Part shown: in pieces, positions 49,974 to 58,702 of the stretch
Position numbering within the stretch: the first letter of the stretch is position 1
Layout: every line of letters begins with the position of its first letter
Assembly: GCF_000419765.1 (NCBI RefSeq)
Contig: NZ_ATTQ01000004.1
Location: 248,001 to 312,000 of the forward strand
DNA length: 64,000 nt
Direction of reading: 5' to 3'
Source: Rhizobium mongolense USDA 1844
GTDB taxonomy: Bacteria > Pseudomonadota > Alphaproteobacteria > Rhizobiales > Rhizobiaceae
Program-made: the position numbers and the translations under genes
The notes under the pieces: generated by a model
The model's database searches: none
Told to the model about the DNA's origin: nothing
What the model saw: only the letters and a program-made list of their open reading frames with translations

Positions 49974-51356
49974 ATGCGATTTGTTCTGCGTATCGTGAAG
50001 GCACTCGCCACTGCTTCCGTCGTCATCGTCATCGGAGGCGGGACCTGGCTATACGTCGATCCGCCCGAGCTGTTGCGCGTGGGTGACGGATATGCGGCGA
50101 AGATTGTCTGCTCGAATGTCTTTTTGGCAGGACGCGACCCGCAAGCGGTGCTCTACGGCGACGTACAAGCGCCGGGCAATCCTCTACTGCGATTGGTGAG
50201 AGTTTCGGTCGATCGGGATCAGGGTCGTGTGACGGCGCGCATCCTGGGGCTCTTCGCACCCGGATATGCGCTCTATCGGGGGGCGTTCGGCTGCACGAGC
50301 GTGCCTGACGGCAATTTCAAGGCTGCTGCCGAGGCTGTACCTTCGGATACGCCGCCGCGGGTGGTTCCGGAGAACGCGGCACTATGGCCGGAAGGCGAGA
50401 GCGTTGCTGAAGCTAACGACGGAGAGCTTGCGTCGCTGCTGGCAAACGACGTGCTGGCCGGTCCGCAAATGCGGGCGATGGTCGTCGTTCACAACGACCG
50501 GATCGTGGCGGAGCGCTACGGCGAAGGCTTCGATGCGAAAACGCCTCTGCTTGGCTGGTCGATGACCAAGACAGTCAATGCGGCGCTCGTCGGGCGCGCC
50601 ATTCTCGATGGAAAGGTGGATTTCAACGCGACCAACCTTTTGCCGCAGTGGAAGGATGACGAACGGTCGCAGATCAGGCTCCGGGATCTGCTGGGCATGG
50701 AAAGCGGCCTCGCGTTCAACGAGGAGTACGGCGATGTCACGGATGTGACGCGCATGCTCTATCTCGACCCCGATATGGTTTCGTTGCCCGCCAATGCGCC
50801 GTTCGAAGCAAAGCCCGGTGAACGCTTCCGTTATTCGAGCGGCACTGCGGTCCTATTGTCGCGAATCTGGATGGATGGGGTAGGCGACCAGAAAAAGGCC
50901 TTCTCTTATCCGAGGGAGGCACTTTTCAAGCCGCTCGGCATGTCGAGCGCGGTGCTGGAGGTCGATGCCCGTGGCACCTTTGCAGGCAGTTCCTATCTCT
51001 ACGCGACGGCGCGCGATTGGGCGCGTTTCGGTCAATTCCTGCTTCGGGACGGCGTCTGGAACGGTCAGCGGCTCCTGCCGGACGGGTTTGTCAGGGCGAT
51101 GCGAACGCCGACGCAATCGTCGGGCGGTAAATATACGCACGGCCAGGCATGGCTCGCAGCACCCGGCGGAGATACGAGCGCCGAAGCGGGGCTGCCGGAA
51201 GATACCTTCTGGCTGGAAGGACATGACGGGCAAAGCATGGCGATCGTGCCATCCGCCGATCTGGTCTTCGTCCGCATGGGCTTGACGCCAGGCCGCCTCG
51301 GCTACAAGCCGCAGCTCATGCTGAAAGAACTGCTGGCCGCGCTGCCTGCCAGTTGA
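49974..51356 (+). CDS. Serine hydrolase, beta-lactamase/class C type
   Basis: A 460-residue protein with one N-terminal membrane anchor (FVLRIVKALATASVVIVIGG). A family-specific domain follows (about 35-130), then the beta-lactamase-like domain with SxxK as WSMTKTVNAALVGR, a YxS-type motif in FRYSSGTAVLLSRIWMDG, and LEGHDGQSMAIVPSADLVFV, whose HDG takes the place of KTG. Closest in pattern to 6-aminohexanoate-dimer hydrolases and other esterase-type class C homologues, so not a typical resistance enzyme. The ATG follows GGAGGCAATGAC. It is divergent from btaA. Confidence 0.88.
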   Translation: MRFVLRIVKALATASVVIVIGGGTWLYVDPPELLRVGDGYAAKIVCSNVFLAGRDPQAVLYGDVQAPGNPLLRLVRVSVDRDQGRVTARILGLFAPGYALYRGAFGCTSVPDGNFKAAAEAVPSDTPPRVVPENAALWPEGESVAEANDGELASLLANDVLAGPQMRAMVVVHNDRIVAERYGEGFDAKTPLLGWSMTKTVNAALVGRAILDGKVDFNATNLLPQWKDDERSQIRLRDLLGMESGLAFNEEYGDVTDVTRMLYLDPDMVSLPANAPFEAKPGERFRYSSGTAVLLSRIWMDGVGDQKKAFSYPREALFKPLGMSSAVLEVDARGTFAGSSYLYATARDWARFGQFLLRDGVWNGQRLLPDGFVRAMRTPTQSSGGKYTHGQAWLAAPGGDTSAEAGLPEDTFWLEGHDGQSMAIVPSADLVFVRMGLTPGRLGYKPQLMLKELLAALPAS

Positions 51357-51376
51357 GCATATGTGAATGCGAAAGC

Positions 51377-52321
51377 TTAGTAGTTGCCGTGGGCAACATC
51401 CGTCATGCCTTTGCGCTTGGCATCGTAATAATAGCCGCGCGCATAAAGCCTCACGGCATCTTCTTCCTTGTTGTCGGAAACGAGCCATGCGCCGCGCAGG
51501 TATTTCGCGGCATATTTGATGTTGGTTTCGGCGTCGAGAAGGCCGGTGGGCGCGCCGTCATAGCCCATCGATTTGGCCGTATTGTATTTGATCTGCATCA
51601 AGCCGAAATAGCCGCGCTTGTTGTAAGCCTTTGGATTGTAACGGCTTTCGCGGTGCACCACGCGGTGGATCAATGTTTCGGGGACTTCGTAAAGTTTCGA
51701 ATATTTGCTGATCAGCTTGCTGATAAAGCTCTTTTGCGCGGTCGGCGCGGTATCAATGTCGCTGTCGCTGAACATCGGCGGCGCGGCTGGCGGGTCCATC
51801 GGACCGGACTCGTCGAAGGTAAAATCCGACATCGAGCGCCGCGCGGGGCCGACGGAGGCGATCGCAGCCAGGGCGCCGCTCTGCGGCGCTGTCGCTGCGA
51901 AAGCAAGCTGTGTCGATGGCGATGCCGGAGTGCCTGGACGCGGGGTCGGCACGACCGATTGGATCGCCGTCATTTCCGGCGTCAGCGGAATCTGCATGCC
52001 ACTCGCGGTCATCGCCTGCTGCATGGCAGGATCGGCAGACGTTGCCGTCGCCGGCATTACCGTTGCGGCCGCGGTCAAAGCGGGTGTCGCCTGTGGATTG
52101 GAAGCTGCGAATGCGGTTTCGGGCTGGCTGGCGCCGTCGGCGGCCGGTACGGCGGCCATCATCATCGCATCTTCGCCAGGCTTCGGGGTTGGAACGACGC
52201 TCTGCACAGCGGTCAATTCCGCCTGGGACGTGTACTCGACCGTCGAGCATCCGGCTATACCGCACAGCATTGTCGTCACGACAAGGCCGCGTTTCAGGCC
52301 GGAAAATCCGTTCGCTACCAT
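51377..52321 (-). CDS. Lytic transglycosylase lipoprotein
   Basis: A 314-residue protein. The N-terminus has a lipobox-like IAGC (LVVTTMLCGIAGCSTVEYTS). A long Ala/Pro/Met/Thr-rich linker (about residues 30-190) contains a duplicated motif, TAVQSVVPTPKPGE and TAIQSVVPTPRPGT. The C-terminal SLT domain (about 200-300) has ETLIHRVVHRESRYNPKAYN (catalytic Glu in the ES pair), YFGLMQIKYNTAKSMGY and DAETNIKYAAKYLRG. It cleaves peptidoglycan glycan chains at the outer membrane. Confidence 0.92.
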   Translation of the reverse strand: MVANGFSGLKRGLVVTTMLCGIAGCSTVEYTSQAELTAVQSVVPTPKPGEDAMMMAAVPAADGASQPETAFAASNPQATPALTAAATVMPATATSADPAMQQAMTASGMQIPLTPEMTAIQSVVPTPRPGTPASPSTQLAFAATAPQSGALAAIASVGPARRSMSDFTFDESGPMDPPAAPPMFSDSDIDTAPTAQKSFISKLISKYSKLYEVPETLIHRVVHRESRYNPKAYNKRGYFGLMQIKYNTAKSMGYDGAPTGLLDAETNIKYAAKYLRGAWLVSDNKEEDAVRLYARGYYYDAKRKGMTDVAHGNY

Positions 52322-52433
52322 TCTGTCACTTTCGTGAATCGCGCCGCCCTGGCAGCATTTAAAAGTTATCGAGACCCTGAACCCGGATTTGCCATTAACC
52401 TATTCGCTGTTGCGCCGCAACCCGGGGAAAACG

Positions 52434-53069
52434 TCAGGCGGCGATGCGGCGATAACCGGCCGTCACGGCGCCTGCAGCGATCAATAACGTCCCGCCGGTG
52501 CGGTTGACGGCGCGCTGCACGCTGGCCTTGCGGATGAGGCCGCGTGCGGCATTCGCGAGAAGGGCGTAAGTCGAAGCATTGATCGCTGCGAGAACGAGGA
52601 AGGTCAGCTCCATGATGACCATCTGTTCGAAGAAGGGCTGCGCGGGGTTGAGGAATTGCGGAACGAAGGCGACGAAAAAGACGATGCTCTTCGGATTGAG
52701 CGCCGTCACGATATAGGCGTGCAGGAAGATCTTCAGCGACTTCTCTTCCGGCAGGTTGTCGTTGTCGGCGACCGGTTCGGTGATGAGCGGCGCGCGCCAA
52801 AGCTTGATGCCTAGCCAGATGAGGTAGGCGCCGCCGATCCACTTCAGCACTGTGAAGAGCATGGCCGATGCGGCCAGGACCGCACCGAGGCCGAAGAGGG
52901 AAGCCGTCATCGCCGTGAAATCGCCGAGCGCCACGCCGCTCACCGTCGCCAGCGCCGTCCTTCGTCCATGGCCAAGCGCATAGGACACGACAAGCAGGAT
53001 GGTCGGCCCCGGAATGGCAAGCATGATGGCGGATGCGGCGGCGAAAGCGAGCCAGGCTTCGAGCGACAT
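52434..53069 (-). CDS. LysE/RhtB-family exporter
   Basis: A 211-residue membrane protein with about six helices. It starts MSLEAWLAFAAASAIMLAIP, whose IPGPTILLVVSYALGHG is the LysE family signature. Other family parts are LKWIGGAYLIWLGIKLWRAP and LNPKSIVFFVAFVPQFLNPA. GGGAGGAG precedes the ATG at 53069; an upstream TTG adds five residues. Members export amino acids or homoserine lactones. Substrate unknown. Confidence 0.9.
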   Translation of the reverse strand: MSLEAWLAFAAASAIMLAIPGPTILLVVSYALGHGRRTALATVSGVALGDFTAMTASLFGLGAVLAASAMLFTVLKWIGGAYLIWLGIKLWRAPLITEPVADNDNLPEEKSLKIFLHAYIVTALNPKSIVFFVAFVPQFLNPAQPFFEQMVIMELTFLVLAAINASTYALLANAARGLIRKASVQRAVNRTGGTLLIAAGAVTAGYRRIAA

Positions 53070-53127
53070 GGAATCTCCTCCCAATCCCTAAGAAACAAGC
53101 AAAGACACCATATTAGCCCTGCGTCAA

Positions 53128-54339
53128 TCATGCTTCCTGGTATTTTTGTCCGATCGTATCCATCACTTCGGCGAACCATCTGGTCGAAAGATCGAAGGCC
53201 TTGCCGCCCTTGATGCGGGGGAACTCGATGGTGCGTAATTTGCCGTCCTGTCCTTCGTCATGGCCAGTGACGCCGGAAACCTTGTTGAGGGCGCTTTCGA
53301 CAGCCAGGTCCACCATGCTGTGGATGAGGCGAAGGTCGTCGCCATTGGCGGGCGCGGAGCGGGCGAAATAGCCAGATTTCTGGACCAGCGAACGCTCGGC
53401 ATTGACGAGGTTGGCGAACTGCTTCTGGAACCAGCCGCCGACATTGATCGTGTCGATCTTCACATGGCCGAAGGCATCGCGCTTGATGGTCTCGCCGGCG
53501 GCTTCCCGCTCCGCGACGATGGCATCAAGGCAGGCGCCTTCAGAGACGAAGACGGTCGCATGGCCGGTCTTGTCCATGATCTCTTTGAGGCGTTCGGCTT
53601 CGGCCTGCAGATCAAAAGCCATTTCCGGCAGATAGACGGCATCGATGCTTTTCATGCCCGCATTCATCATCATCCCGTCGACATATTCGTAGTTCTTCGT
53701 ACGGCTGAGATAGGCCCGAGCGGTCGCCGCCGTCAGCCAGCCGCAGTGGCGGCCCATGACCTCGTGGATGACGAGCGTGCGCGGCGCCGCACTCTGCTCG
53801 TTGCTCACATTGTCGAAGAAATGCGCACCGACTTCGGCCGCCGTCCAGGCGCCCAGAGACTGGCGGATCGGCACGACGTCGTTGTCGACCGTCTTCGGCA
53901 GGCCGACGACGGTAAGGTCGTAATTATTGGCAGCGAGATAGGCTGCGAGATCGGCAGCAGTCGTGTTGGTGTCGTCGCCGCCGATGGTGTGAAGGATGGT
54001 AACGCCGTCATCGGCAAGGCGTTCGGCGGCGACGCGAAGCGGGTTCTCACCTTCCTTGACTAAGCCGCGCTTGACGCAATCGGCGGCATTGGTGAGCTTG
54101 ACGCGGCTGTTGCCGATCGGCGAGCCGCCGAAGCGGTGGAGAAGCGGCGCCTTTTGGCGCATTTCCGTGCTGATCTGGATGCTGTCGCCAAGCAGCACGC
54201 CCTGATAGCCCGATTTATAGGCAATGAGCTCGGCATCCGGCGCGACGTCGCTGTAGCGCTCGATGAGTCCGCCGACGGCGGAGGAAAGACAGGGAGCCAG
54301 GCCTCCGGCGGTCAGCATTGCTACTTTCTGTTTGGCCAT
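53128..54339 (-). CDS. pfp: Pyrophosphate-type 6-phosphofructokinase
   Basis: A 403-residue phosphofructokinase family protein starting MAKQKVAMLTAGGLAPCLSS. The phosphoryl-donor site reads TIGGDDTN (residues 118-125); Asp instead of Gly after GGD and Lys in PKTVDND (149-155) mark PPi-dependent enzymes. The hexose phosphate site is MGRHCGWLTAATAR. It interconverts fructose-6-phosphate and fructose-1,6-bisphosphate using PPi, so it may run in both directions. The ATG at 54339 is chosen because GGAGGG precedes it and the fold begins at once. Confidence 0.92.
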   Translation of the reverse strand: MAKQKVAMLTAGGLAPCLSSAVGGLIERYSDVAPDAELIAYKSGYQGVLLGDSIQISTEMRQKAPLLHRFGGSPIGNSRVKLTNAADCVKRGLVKEGENPLRVAAERLADDGVTILHTIGGDDTNTTAADLAAYLAANNYDLTVVGLPKTVDNDVVPIRQSLGAWTAAEVGAHFFDNVSNEQSAAPRTLVIHEVMGRHCGWLTAATARAYLSRTKNYEYVDGMMMNAGMKSIDAVYLPEMAFDLQAEAERLKEIMDKTGHATVFVSEGACLDAIVAEREAAGETIKRDAFGHVKIDTINVGGWFQKQFANLVNAERSLVQKSGYFARSAPANGDDLRLIHSMVDLAVESALNKVSGVTGHDEGQDGKLRTIEFPRIKGGKAFDLSTRWFAEVMDTIGQKYQEA

Positions 54340-54375
54340 TTTCCCTCCTTGAGTGCTTTGTGCGGGTGGTCGCAT

Positions 54376-54728
54376 GCAGCTTACCTAACGCATGGATGCG
54401 GCAGGGAAAGAGCCCTGTAAAGCAAAGAATTTACGAAAAGTGCAAGGCTGCGGCGGGCAGGCCAAGGAAGGTGGCAAGAAGGGCGCATCTAATCGTTTCA
54501 AGCCCCGATTTGCTTTCTGAGACGCGCTGTGGAAAATCTCAAGCAGGCTCTAAAGCCTGTCCGAAAGGCGCAGAAAGGTGCGCATCCGAGTGCTGCCTCC
54601 AGCCTCACAAGAGGCGCTACAATTACCGAATTGTGAAAAGTGTTTTCAATCCTACGACCAATCGCCGCCTTGCAATGGCTATGATTATTTGATCAAGGTA
54701 TTTTCATATTGCGATGCGAGAAACTTCG
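54376..54728. other. Intergenic stretch of 350 bp without a recognised gene
   Basis: Between pfp and the J-domain gene, which diverge. It holds short inverted segments such as GCCTC...GAGGC (54597-54616 area) and a promoter-like AT-rich end (54640-54712). A small RNA is possible but no terminator with U tract was found. Confidence 0.4.
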
Positions 54729-55436
54729 ATGTCCTTCTGGGAAAAACTGTTGAATGCTGTTGGCAACGCTGCGGGTAACCTGCTCGCGGCGATGGTTGAG
54801 GCGATCCGCACGGTTTTCGAGGGTGATCCCGAGACCCGTCGCAAGGTCGCGTTCTCCGTCGCGATCATCGCGCTTTCCGCCAAGATGGCGAAGGCCGACG
54901 GGATCGTCAGCGAGAAGGAAGTCCGGGCTTTCCGCGACATTTTCTTCTTTCCGCAGGACCAGGCGAAGAACGTTGCCCGCCTCTACAATCTCGCGCGCCA
55001 GGATGTCGCGGGTTATGAGGCCTATGCCGCGAAGCTTTCTTCACTCTGCGTCAGCTGCGCCGCCAATTGTGCTGTTCTGGAAGACGTCCTCGACGGCCTC
55101 TTCCACATCGCCAAGGCGGACGGGGCGGTCCATGAGAAGGAGATGAATTTCCTCCGTCATATCGGCCAGATCTTCGAAATGAGCGAAGAACGTTTCGAGC
55201 AGATCGCGGCGCGCCATGTTTCGATCGGCCGCGATCCTTACAAGGTCCTCGGCGTTTCGCCTTCCGACGATTTCCCGACGATCCGCCGCCGCTATCACGG
55301 CCTTGTCAGCGAGAACCATCCCGACCGGCTGATTTCGCGCGGCGTGCCCAGGGAGTTCCACGCGATCGCCAACGAGCGCATGGCTGCCCTCAACGATGCC
55401 TATGCGACGATCGAGAAGGAACGCCGCGCCGCATGA
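54729..55436 (+). CDS. TerB-like plus J-domain protein (DjlA-like)
   Basis: A 235-residue protein. The N-terminal part begins MSFWEKLLNAVGNAAGNLLA. A TerB/DjlA-type helical domain (about residues 40-160) has two acidic repeats, AKMAKADGIVSEKEVRAFRD and LFHIAKADGAVHEKEMNFLR. A C-terminal J domain (about 170-235) has DPYKVLGVSPSDDFPTIRRR and the HPD motif in SENHPDRLISRG. It should stimulate DnaK. It overlaps ampD by 4 bp. A start at 54714 is also possible; the chosen start matches family N-termini as I know them. Confidence 0.9.
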   Translation: MSFWEKLLNAVGNAAGNLLAAMVEAIRTVFEGDPETRRKVAFSVAIIALSAKMAKADGIVSEKEVRAFRDIFFFPQDQAKNVARLYNLARQDVAGYEAYAAKLSSLCVSCAANCAVLEDVLDGLFHIAKADGAVHEKEMNFLRHIGQIFEMSEERFEQIAARHVSIGRDPYKVLGVSPSDDFPTIRRRYHGLVSENHPDRLISRGVPREFHAIANERMAALNDAYATIEKERRAA

Positions 55437-56194
55437 CCTCTTTCGAGGCCGACTACAGCAAGGCTTGCGTGCAGCCGTCGCCGAACCATGGCGTGCGTGC
55501 GGACGGGCGCAAACCGGATATGATCATCCTTCATTACACGGGCATGCCGACGCCGGAATCGGCGCTCGATTGGCTCTGTCGCGAGGAGAGCGAGGTCTCC
55601 TGCCACTATTTCGTCCACGAGAACGGCGATGTCGTTCAACTCGTTGCGGAGGCGCGTCGGGCGTGGCATGCCGGCAAGGGCAGCTGGCACGGCGAGGGGG
55701 ATATCAATTCCCGATCCATCGGCATCGAAATCGCCAATGCCGGGCATCCGGGCGGCCTGCCGGACTTCCCGAAAAAGCAGATTGCGGCGGTGATCGAATT
55801 GTGTCGTGATTGCGGCAAACGTTGGTCGATCGCGCCCGAAAGGGTGCTTGCGCACTCGGACGTTGCGCCCATTCGCAAGGTCGATCCGGGGGAGAAATTT
55901 CCCTGGGCGGAACTGCATCACGCAGGGGTAGGACACTGGGTCGATCCGGCGCCGATCACCGGCGGGCGCTTCTTCCAACGGGGCGACTGCGGCCAACCGG
56001 TCGAAGCCTTGCAGTCGATGCTTTCGCTTTACGGTTATGCCACGGAAATCACAGGTGAATTCTCCGAGAGAACGGCGGGCGACGTGGAGGCCTTCCAACG
56101 TCATTTCCGCCAGGAGCGCGTCGACGGCATTGCCGACTTTTCGACGATCGACACGCTGCACCGGCTGCTCTCTGCGCTGCCACGCTATTCATGA
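55433..56194 (+). CDS. ampD: N-acetylmuramoyl-L-alanine amidase (AmpD type)
   Basis: A 253-residue Zn amidase. The amidase_2 domain (about residues 15-155) has MIILHYTGMPTPESALDWLC with zinc His, HYFVHENGDVVQLVAEARRA, SIGIEIANAGHPGGLPDFPK and VLAHSDVAPIRKVDPGEKFP (second His and the Asp). A C-terminal peptidoglycan-binding domain (about 185-250) has PVEALQSMLSLYGYATEITG. It removes the peptide from anhydro-muropeptides during cell-wall recycling. The ATGA overlap with the J-domain gene suggests coupling. No signal peptide, so cytoplasmic. Confidence 0.93.
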   Translation: MTSFEADYSKACVQPSPNHGVRADGRKPDMIILHYTGMPTPESALDWLCREESEVSCHYFVHENGDVVQLVAEARRAWHAGKGSWHGEGDINSRSIGIEIANAGHPGGLPDFPKKQIAAVIELCRDCGKRWSIAPERVLAHSDVAPIRKVDPGEKFPWAELHHAGVGHWVDPAPITGGRFFQRGDCGQPVEALQSMLSLYGYATEITGEFSERTAGDVEAFQRHFRQERVDGIADFSTIDTLHRLLSALPRYS

Positions 56195-56456
56195 CGTCTG
56201 TGTGACACTCAAGCAACGTTTTTGATCAAACGTCCTTGAATGCTGCGCTGCCACATCATTTCCCTATTATCTCCTCATTGCGATGGTCTAACCCCGGTCG
56301 CTGAACGGCGCTCGCGGCTGTTTTTGTGTGTAGCTGCGGGAGTCAAAATGAAACGATAAGAATTGCTGCGGAACGTTGCCAGTCCTTGGCACGTGAAACC
56401 GGAAGACGGCGAGGCGCGCAGTCCGGTAATTCTTTGGGTCGGAGTAACTAGACTAC
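56195..56456. other. Leader region before a lytic transglycosylase gene
   Basis: 260 bp without a convincing gene. A hairpin-like GTCGC...GCGGC followed by TGTTTTTG lies at about 56304-56331. A three-codon frame ATGAAACGATAA follows GGGAG at 56348. These could be a small RNA end and a mini-leader, but neither is certain. Confidence 0.35.
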
Positions 56457-57020
56457 ATGAGACATATGATTATTGGTGCAGCGGCATGCGCAAGCCTGCT
56501 GCTGGCAGGGTACGGCTGCGCTTTTGCCGGCGATGCAGGTAATAAAAACAATGACGGGAACGAAAAAACCCAGACGGTGCTTTTCAAGACCGTCGACCGC
56601 CAAAGCGGTTATGCAATGCCGGATTTCACAGCCAATAAATATTCCGTTCTAATTGCCAAATACGCCGAGCAATATGACGTGCCTGTCGAGCTTGCCCACG
56701 CCGTCGTCCGTGTCGAGAGCAATTTCAACCCGAAGGCACGCGGCAGCGCAGGCGAGATCGGCCTCATGCAGATCAAGCCGGCAACGGCGCGCATGATGGG
56801 TTATTCGGGAACGAAGAAGGGCCTCTTCGATCCGGAAACGAACATCAAATATGGGATGAAATATCTGGCGACTGCCCACGAGCTCGGCGGCGGCCAAACC
56901 TGCAATACCATCCTCAAATACAATGCCGGCCACGGCGCACGGAAGATGAACCCGATCTCAAAGGCCTATTGCGGCAAAGTGCTCACTCTTATGTCGAGCG
57001 CGGCGCAAACCTCGATTTAA
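56457..57020 (+). CDS. Soluble lytic transglycosylase-like protein
   Basis: A 187-residue exported enzyme. The signal peptide is MRHMIIGAAACASLLLAGYG, ending near AFA. The SLT domain (about residues 65-180) has VPVELAHAVVRVESNFNPKA with catalytic Glu, EIGLMQIKPATARMMGYSGT and FDPETNIKYGMKYLATAHEL, ending KYNAGHGARK. A short single-domain enzyme of the third-transglycosylase type in this window. Its leader contains possible regulatory RNA structures. Confidence 0.9.
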   Translation: MRHMIIGAAACASLLLAGYGCAFAGDAGNKNNDGNEKTQTVLFKTVDRQSGYAMPDFTANKYSVLIAKYAEQYDVPVELAHAVVRVESNFNPKARGSAGEIGLMQIKPATARMMGYSGTKKGLFDPETNIKYGMKYLATAHELGGGQTCNTILKYNAGHGARKMNPISKAYCGKVLTLMSSAAQTSI

Positions 57021-57074
57021 CAATATGAATTGCGTCGGCCGCCGTGCTATCTGGACCTCGAAGCGAGGTGAGAT

Positions 57075-58250
57075 ATGGCGGCTGATTTCAAATATATCGT
57101 CGTCGGCCGCGGCATGATGGGCGCGGCGGCGGCGAAGCATCTGGCGAGACAGACCGACGGCGTTGCCGTGATCGGTCCAGACGAACCGGAAAATCGCAAG
57201 GCGCATCAGGGTGTTTTCGCCAGCCATTACGACGAGGGCCGCATCACCCGGACCGTCGATCCGGATCGCGACTGGGCCCTGCTCGCCAATCGTTCTATCG
57301 CCCGATATGCTGAGATCGAAGCAGAGAGCGGCATCACATTCTACACCGAAGCGGGTTGCGTCTTCGTGGCGCCGGCGCAGAGCGACTATATCGTCAACAC
57401 GGCAAAAGCCGCTGCATCGCTTGGTGTCGAAACGAGGCTGCTCGACGAGGCGAGCCTCAAAGCAGCGTTTCCTTTCTTTGCCCTGCCGGACGGCTGCGAG
57501 AGCGTATTCCAGGTAAAGGGCGCCGGCCATATCAGTCCGCGCAAACTGGTCAAGGCGCAGTCGATCATTGCGGAAAAGGCGGGTGCAACAGTCGTTCGCG
57601 ACTATGTGACGGCAATCCGCGAGGCGGGCGGGGTTGCTGCTGTCGAGACCTCGGCCGGCAAGGTGTACTCGGCGGAAAAAGTGCTGCTTGCGGCAGGCGG
57701 TTTTTCCATTGGCGAGAATCTGTTGCCGCAATCGGTTGATATGTCGGTTCATGGGCGGACGGTCACACTGTTCGAGGTGAACGAGGCGCAGGCCGCAGAG
57801 TTTGCCGTCATGCCGTCGCTGATCGTCGAGGCGCCGGAGACCGACATCTATCTGCTGCCTCCGATCCGGTATCCTGACGGGAGATATTATCTGAAGATCG
57901 GCGGCGATCCCGATGACTACCTCCTTAAGACCGAAAAGGATTTGCGTGCCTGGTTCAGGACCGACGGCCGGCCGGCGGCGCGCGACCATCTCATGGCGAT
58001 TGTCCGCCGTCTTGTTCCGGATTTGCGGCCGCTTTCCGTTTTGACGGCGGCCTGCGCCGTCTCGCATACGAAGAGCCGTTATCCGATGGTCGGCTATACG
58101 TCGTCTCCACGGCTTGCGGTGCTGACTGGCTGCGCCGGCACTTCGGCGAAGAGTTCGGACGAGATCGGCCGTCTCGGGGCAGAGCTGTTGTTTAAGGGTG
58201 AGATCGGGGATCAGGGCTACGCCACGGATTTCAAACCTTCTTTCCGGTAA
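57075..58250 (+). CDS. FAD-dependent oxidoreductase, DAO/sarcosine-oxidase type
   Basis: A 391-residue flavoprotein. The dinucleotide motif is FKYIVVGRGMMGAAAAKHLA (GxGxxG). SHYDEGRITRTVDPDRDWAL follows, and the DAO fold continues with KVLLAAGGFSIGENLLP and a C-terminal TGCAGTSAKSSDEIGRLGAE that closes the FAD site. Relatives oxidise N-methyl amino acids or D-amino acids. No covalent-FAD Cys is evident. The gene lies between the transglycosylase and the RNase P RNA, on its own. Confidence 0.88.
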   Translation: MAADFKYIVVGRGMMGAAAAKHLARQTDGVAVIGPDEPENRKAHQGVFASHYDEGRITRTVDPDRDWALLANRSIARYAEIEAESGITFYTEAGCVFVAPAQSDYIVNTAKAAASLGVETRLLDEASLKAAFPFFALPDGCESVFQVKGAGHISPRKLVKAQSIIAEKAGATVVRDYVTAIREAGGVAAVETSAGKVYSAEKVLLAAGGFSIGENLLPQSVDMSVHGRTVTLFEVNEAQAAEFAVMPSLIVEAPETDIYLLPPIRYPDGRYYLKIGGDPDDYLLKTEKDLRAWFRTDGRPAARDHLMAIVRRLVPDLRPLSVLTAACAVSHTKSRYPMVGYTSSPRLAVLTGCAGTSAKSSDEIGRLGAELLFKGEIGDQGYATDFKPSFR

Positions 58251-58304
58251 TGGCATGCGTATATTTCCAGTGGCAATTGGCGGCACTCTCGGCTATTTGA
58301 GCCC

Positions 58305-58702
58305 TGCCAGTTGGCCGGGCAGCCGCGCTTTACCAATGTCGAAAGGCGGTAAGGTGAGGAAAGTCCGGGCTCCACGGAAATACGGTGCCGGATAACGTCC
58401 GGCGAGGGCGACCTCAGGGAAAGTGCCACAGAAAGCAAACCGCCTGCGCTTGCGCAGGTAAGGGTGAAAGGGTGGGGTAAGAGCCCACCGCGTCTCCGGC
58501 AACGGCGACGGCACGGTAAACCCCACCGGGAGCAAGACCGAATAGGGATGACGTGGCGGGCGAAAGCCTGCCGGCCGGTTTCCAGGTCAGTCATCCGGGT
58601 GGGTTGCGTGAGGCAGCGTGCAAACGCTGTCCCAGAGGAATGGCTGCCACGTTCCGGTTTCGGCCGGAGCCATACAGAACCCGGCTTACAGGCCAACTGG
58701 CG
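58305..58702 (+). ncRNA. rnpB: RNase P RNA, bacterial class A
   Basis: The ends pair: CCAGTTGGCC (58307-58316) with GGCCAACTGG (58691-58700). Conserved core pieces are GAGGAAAGTCCGGGCTCC (P4 region), CACAGAAAGCAAACCGCC, GGTAAACCCCACCGGGAGCA and ACAGAACCCGGCTTACAGGC. It is the catalytic RNA that trims tRNA 5' ends. Its exact 5' and 3' ends are estimated to within a few bases. Confidence 0.95.

Noticed and set aside
49974..51356. Beta-lactam resistance gene
   Set aside because: Although it has SxxK, the KTG box is replaced by HDG and the protein has a membrane anchor and extra domain, so an esterase or amide hydrolase role is more likely.
56348..56359. Mini-ORF ATGAAACGATAA
   Set aside because: Three codons are too few to support a gene; mentioned only as a possible leader.
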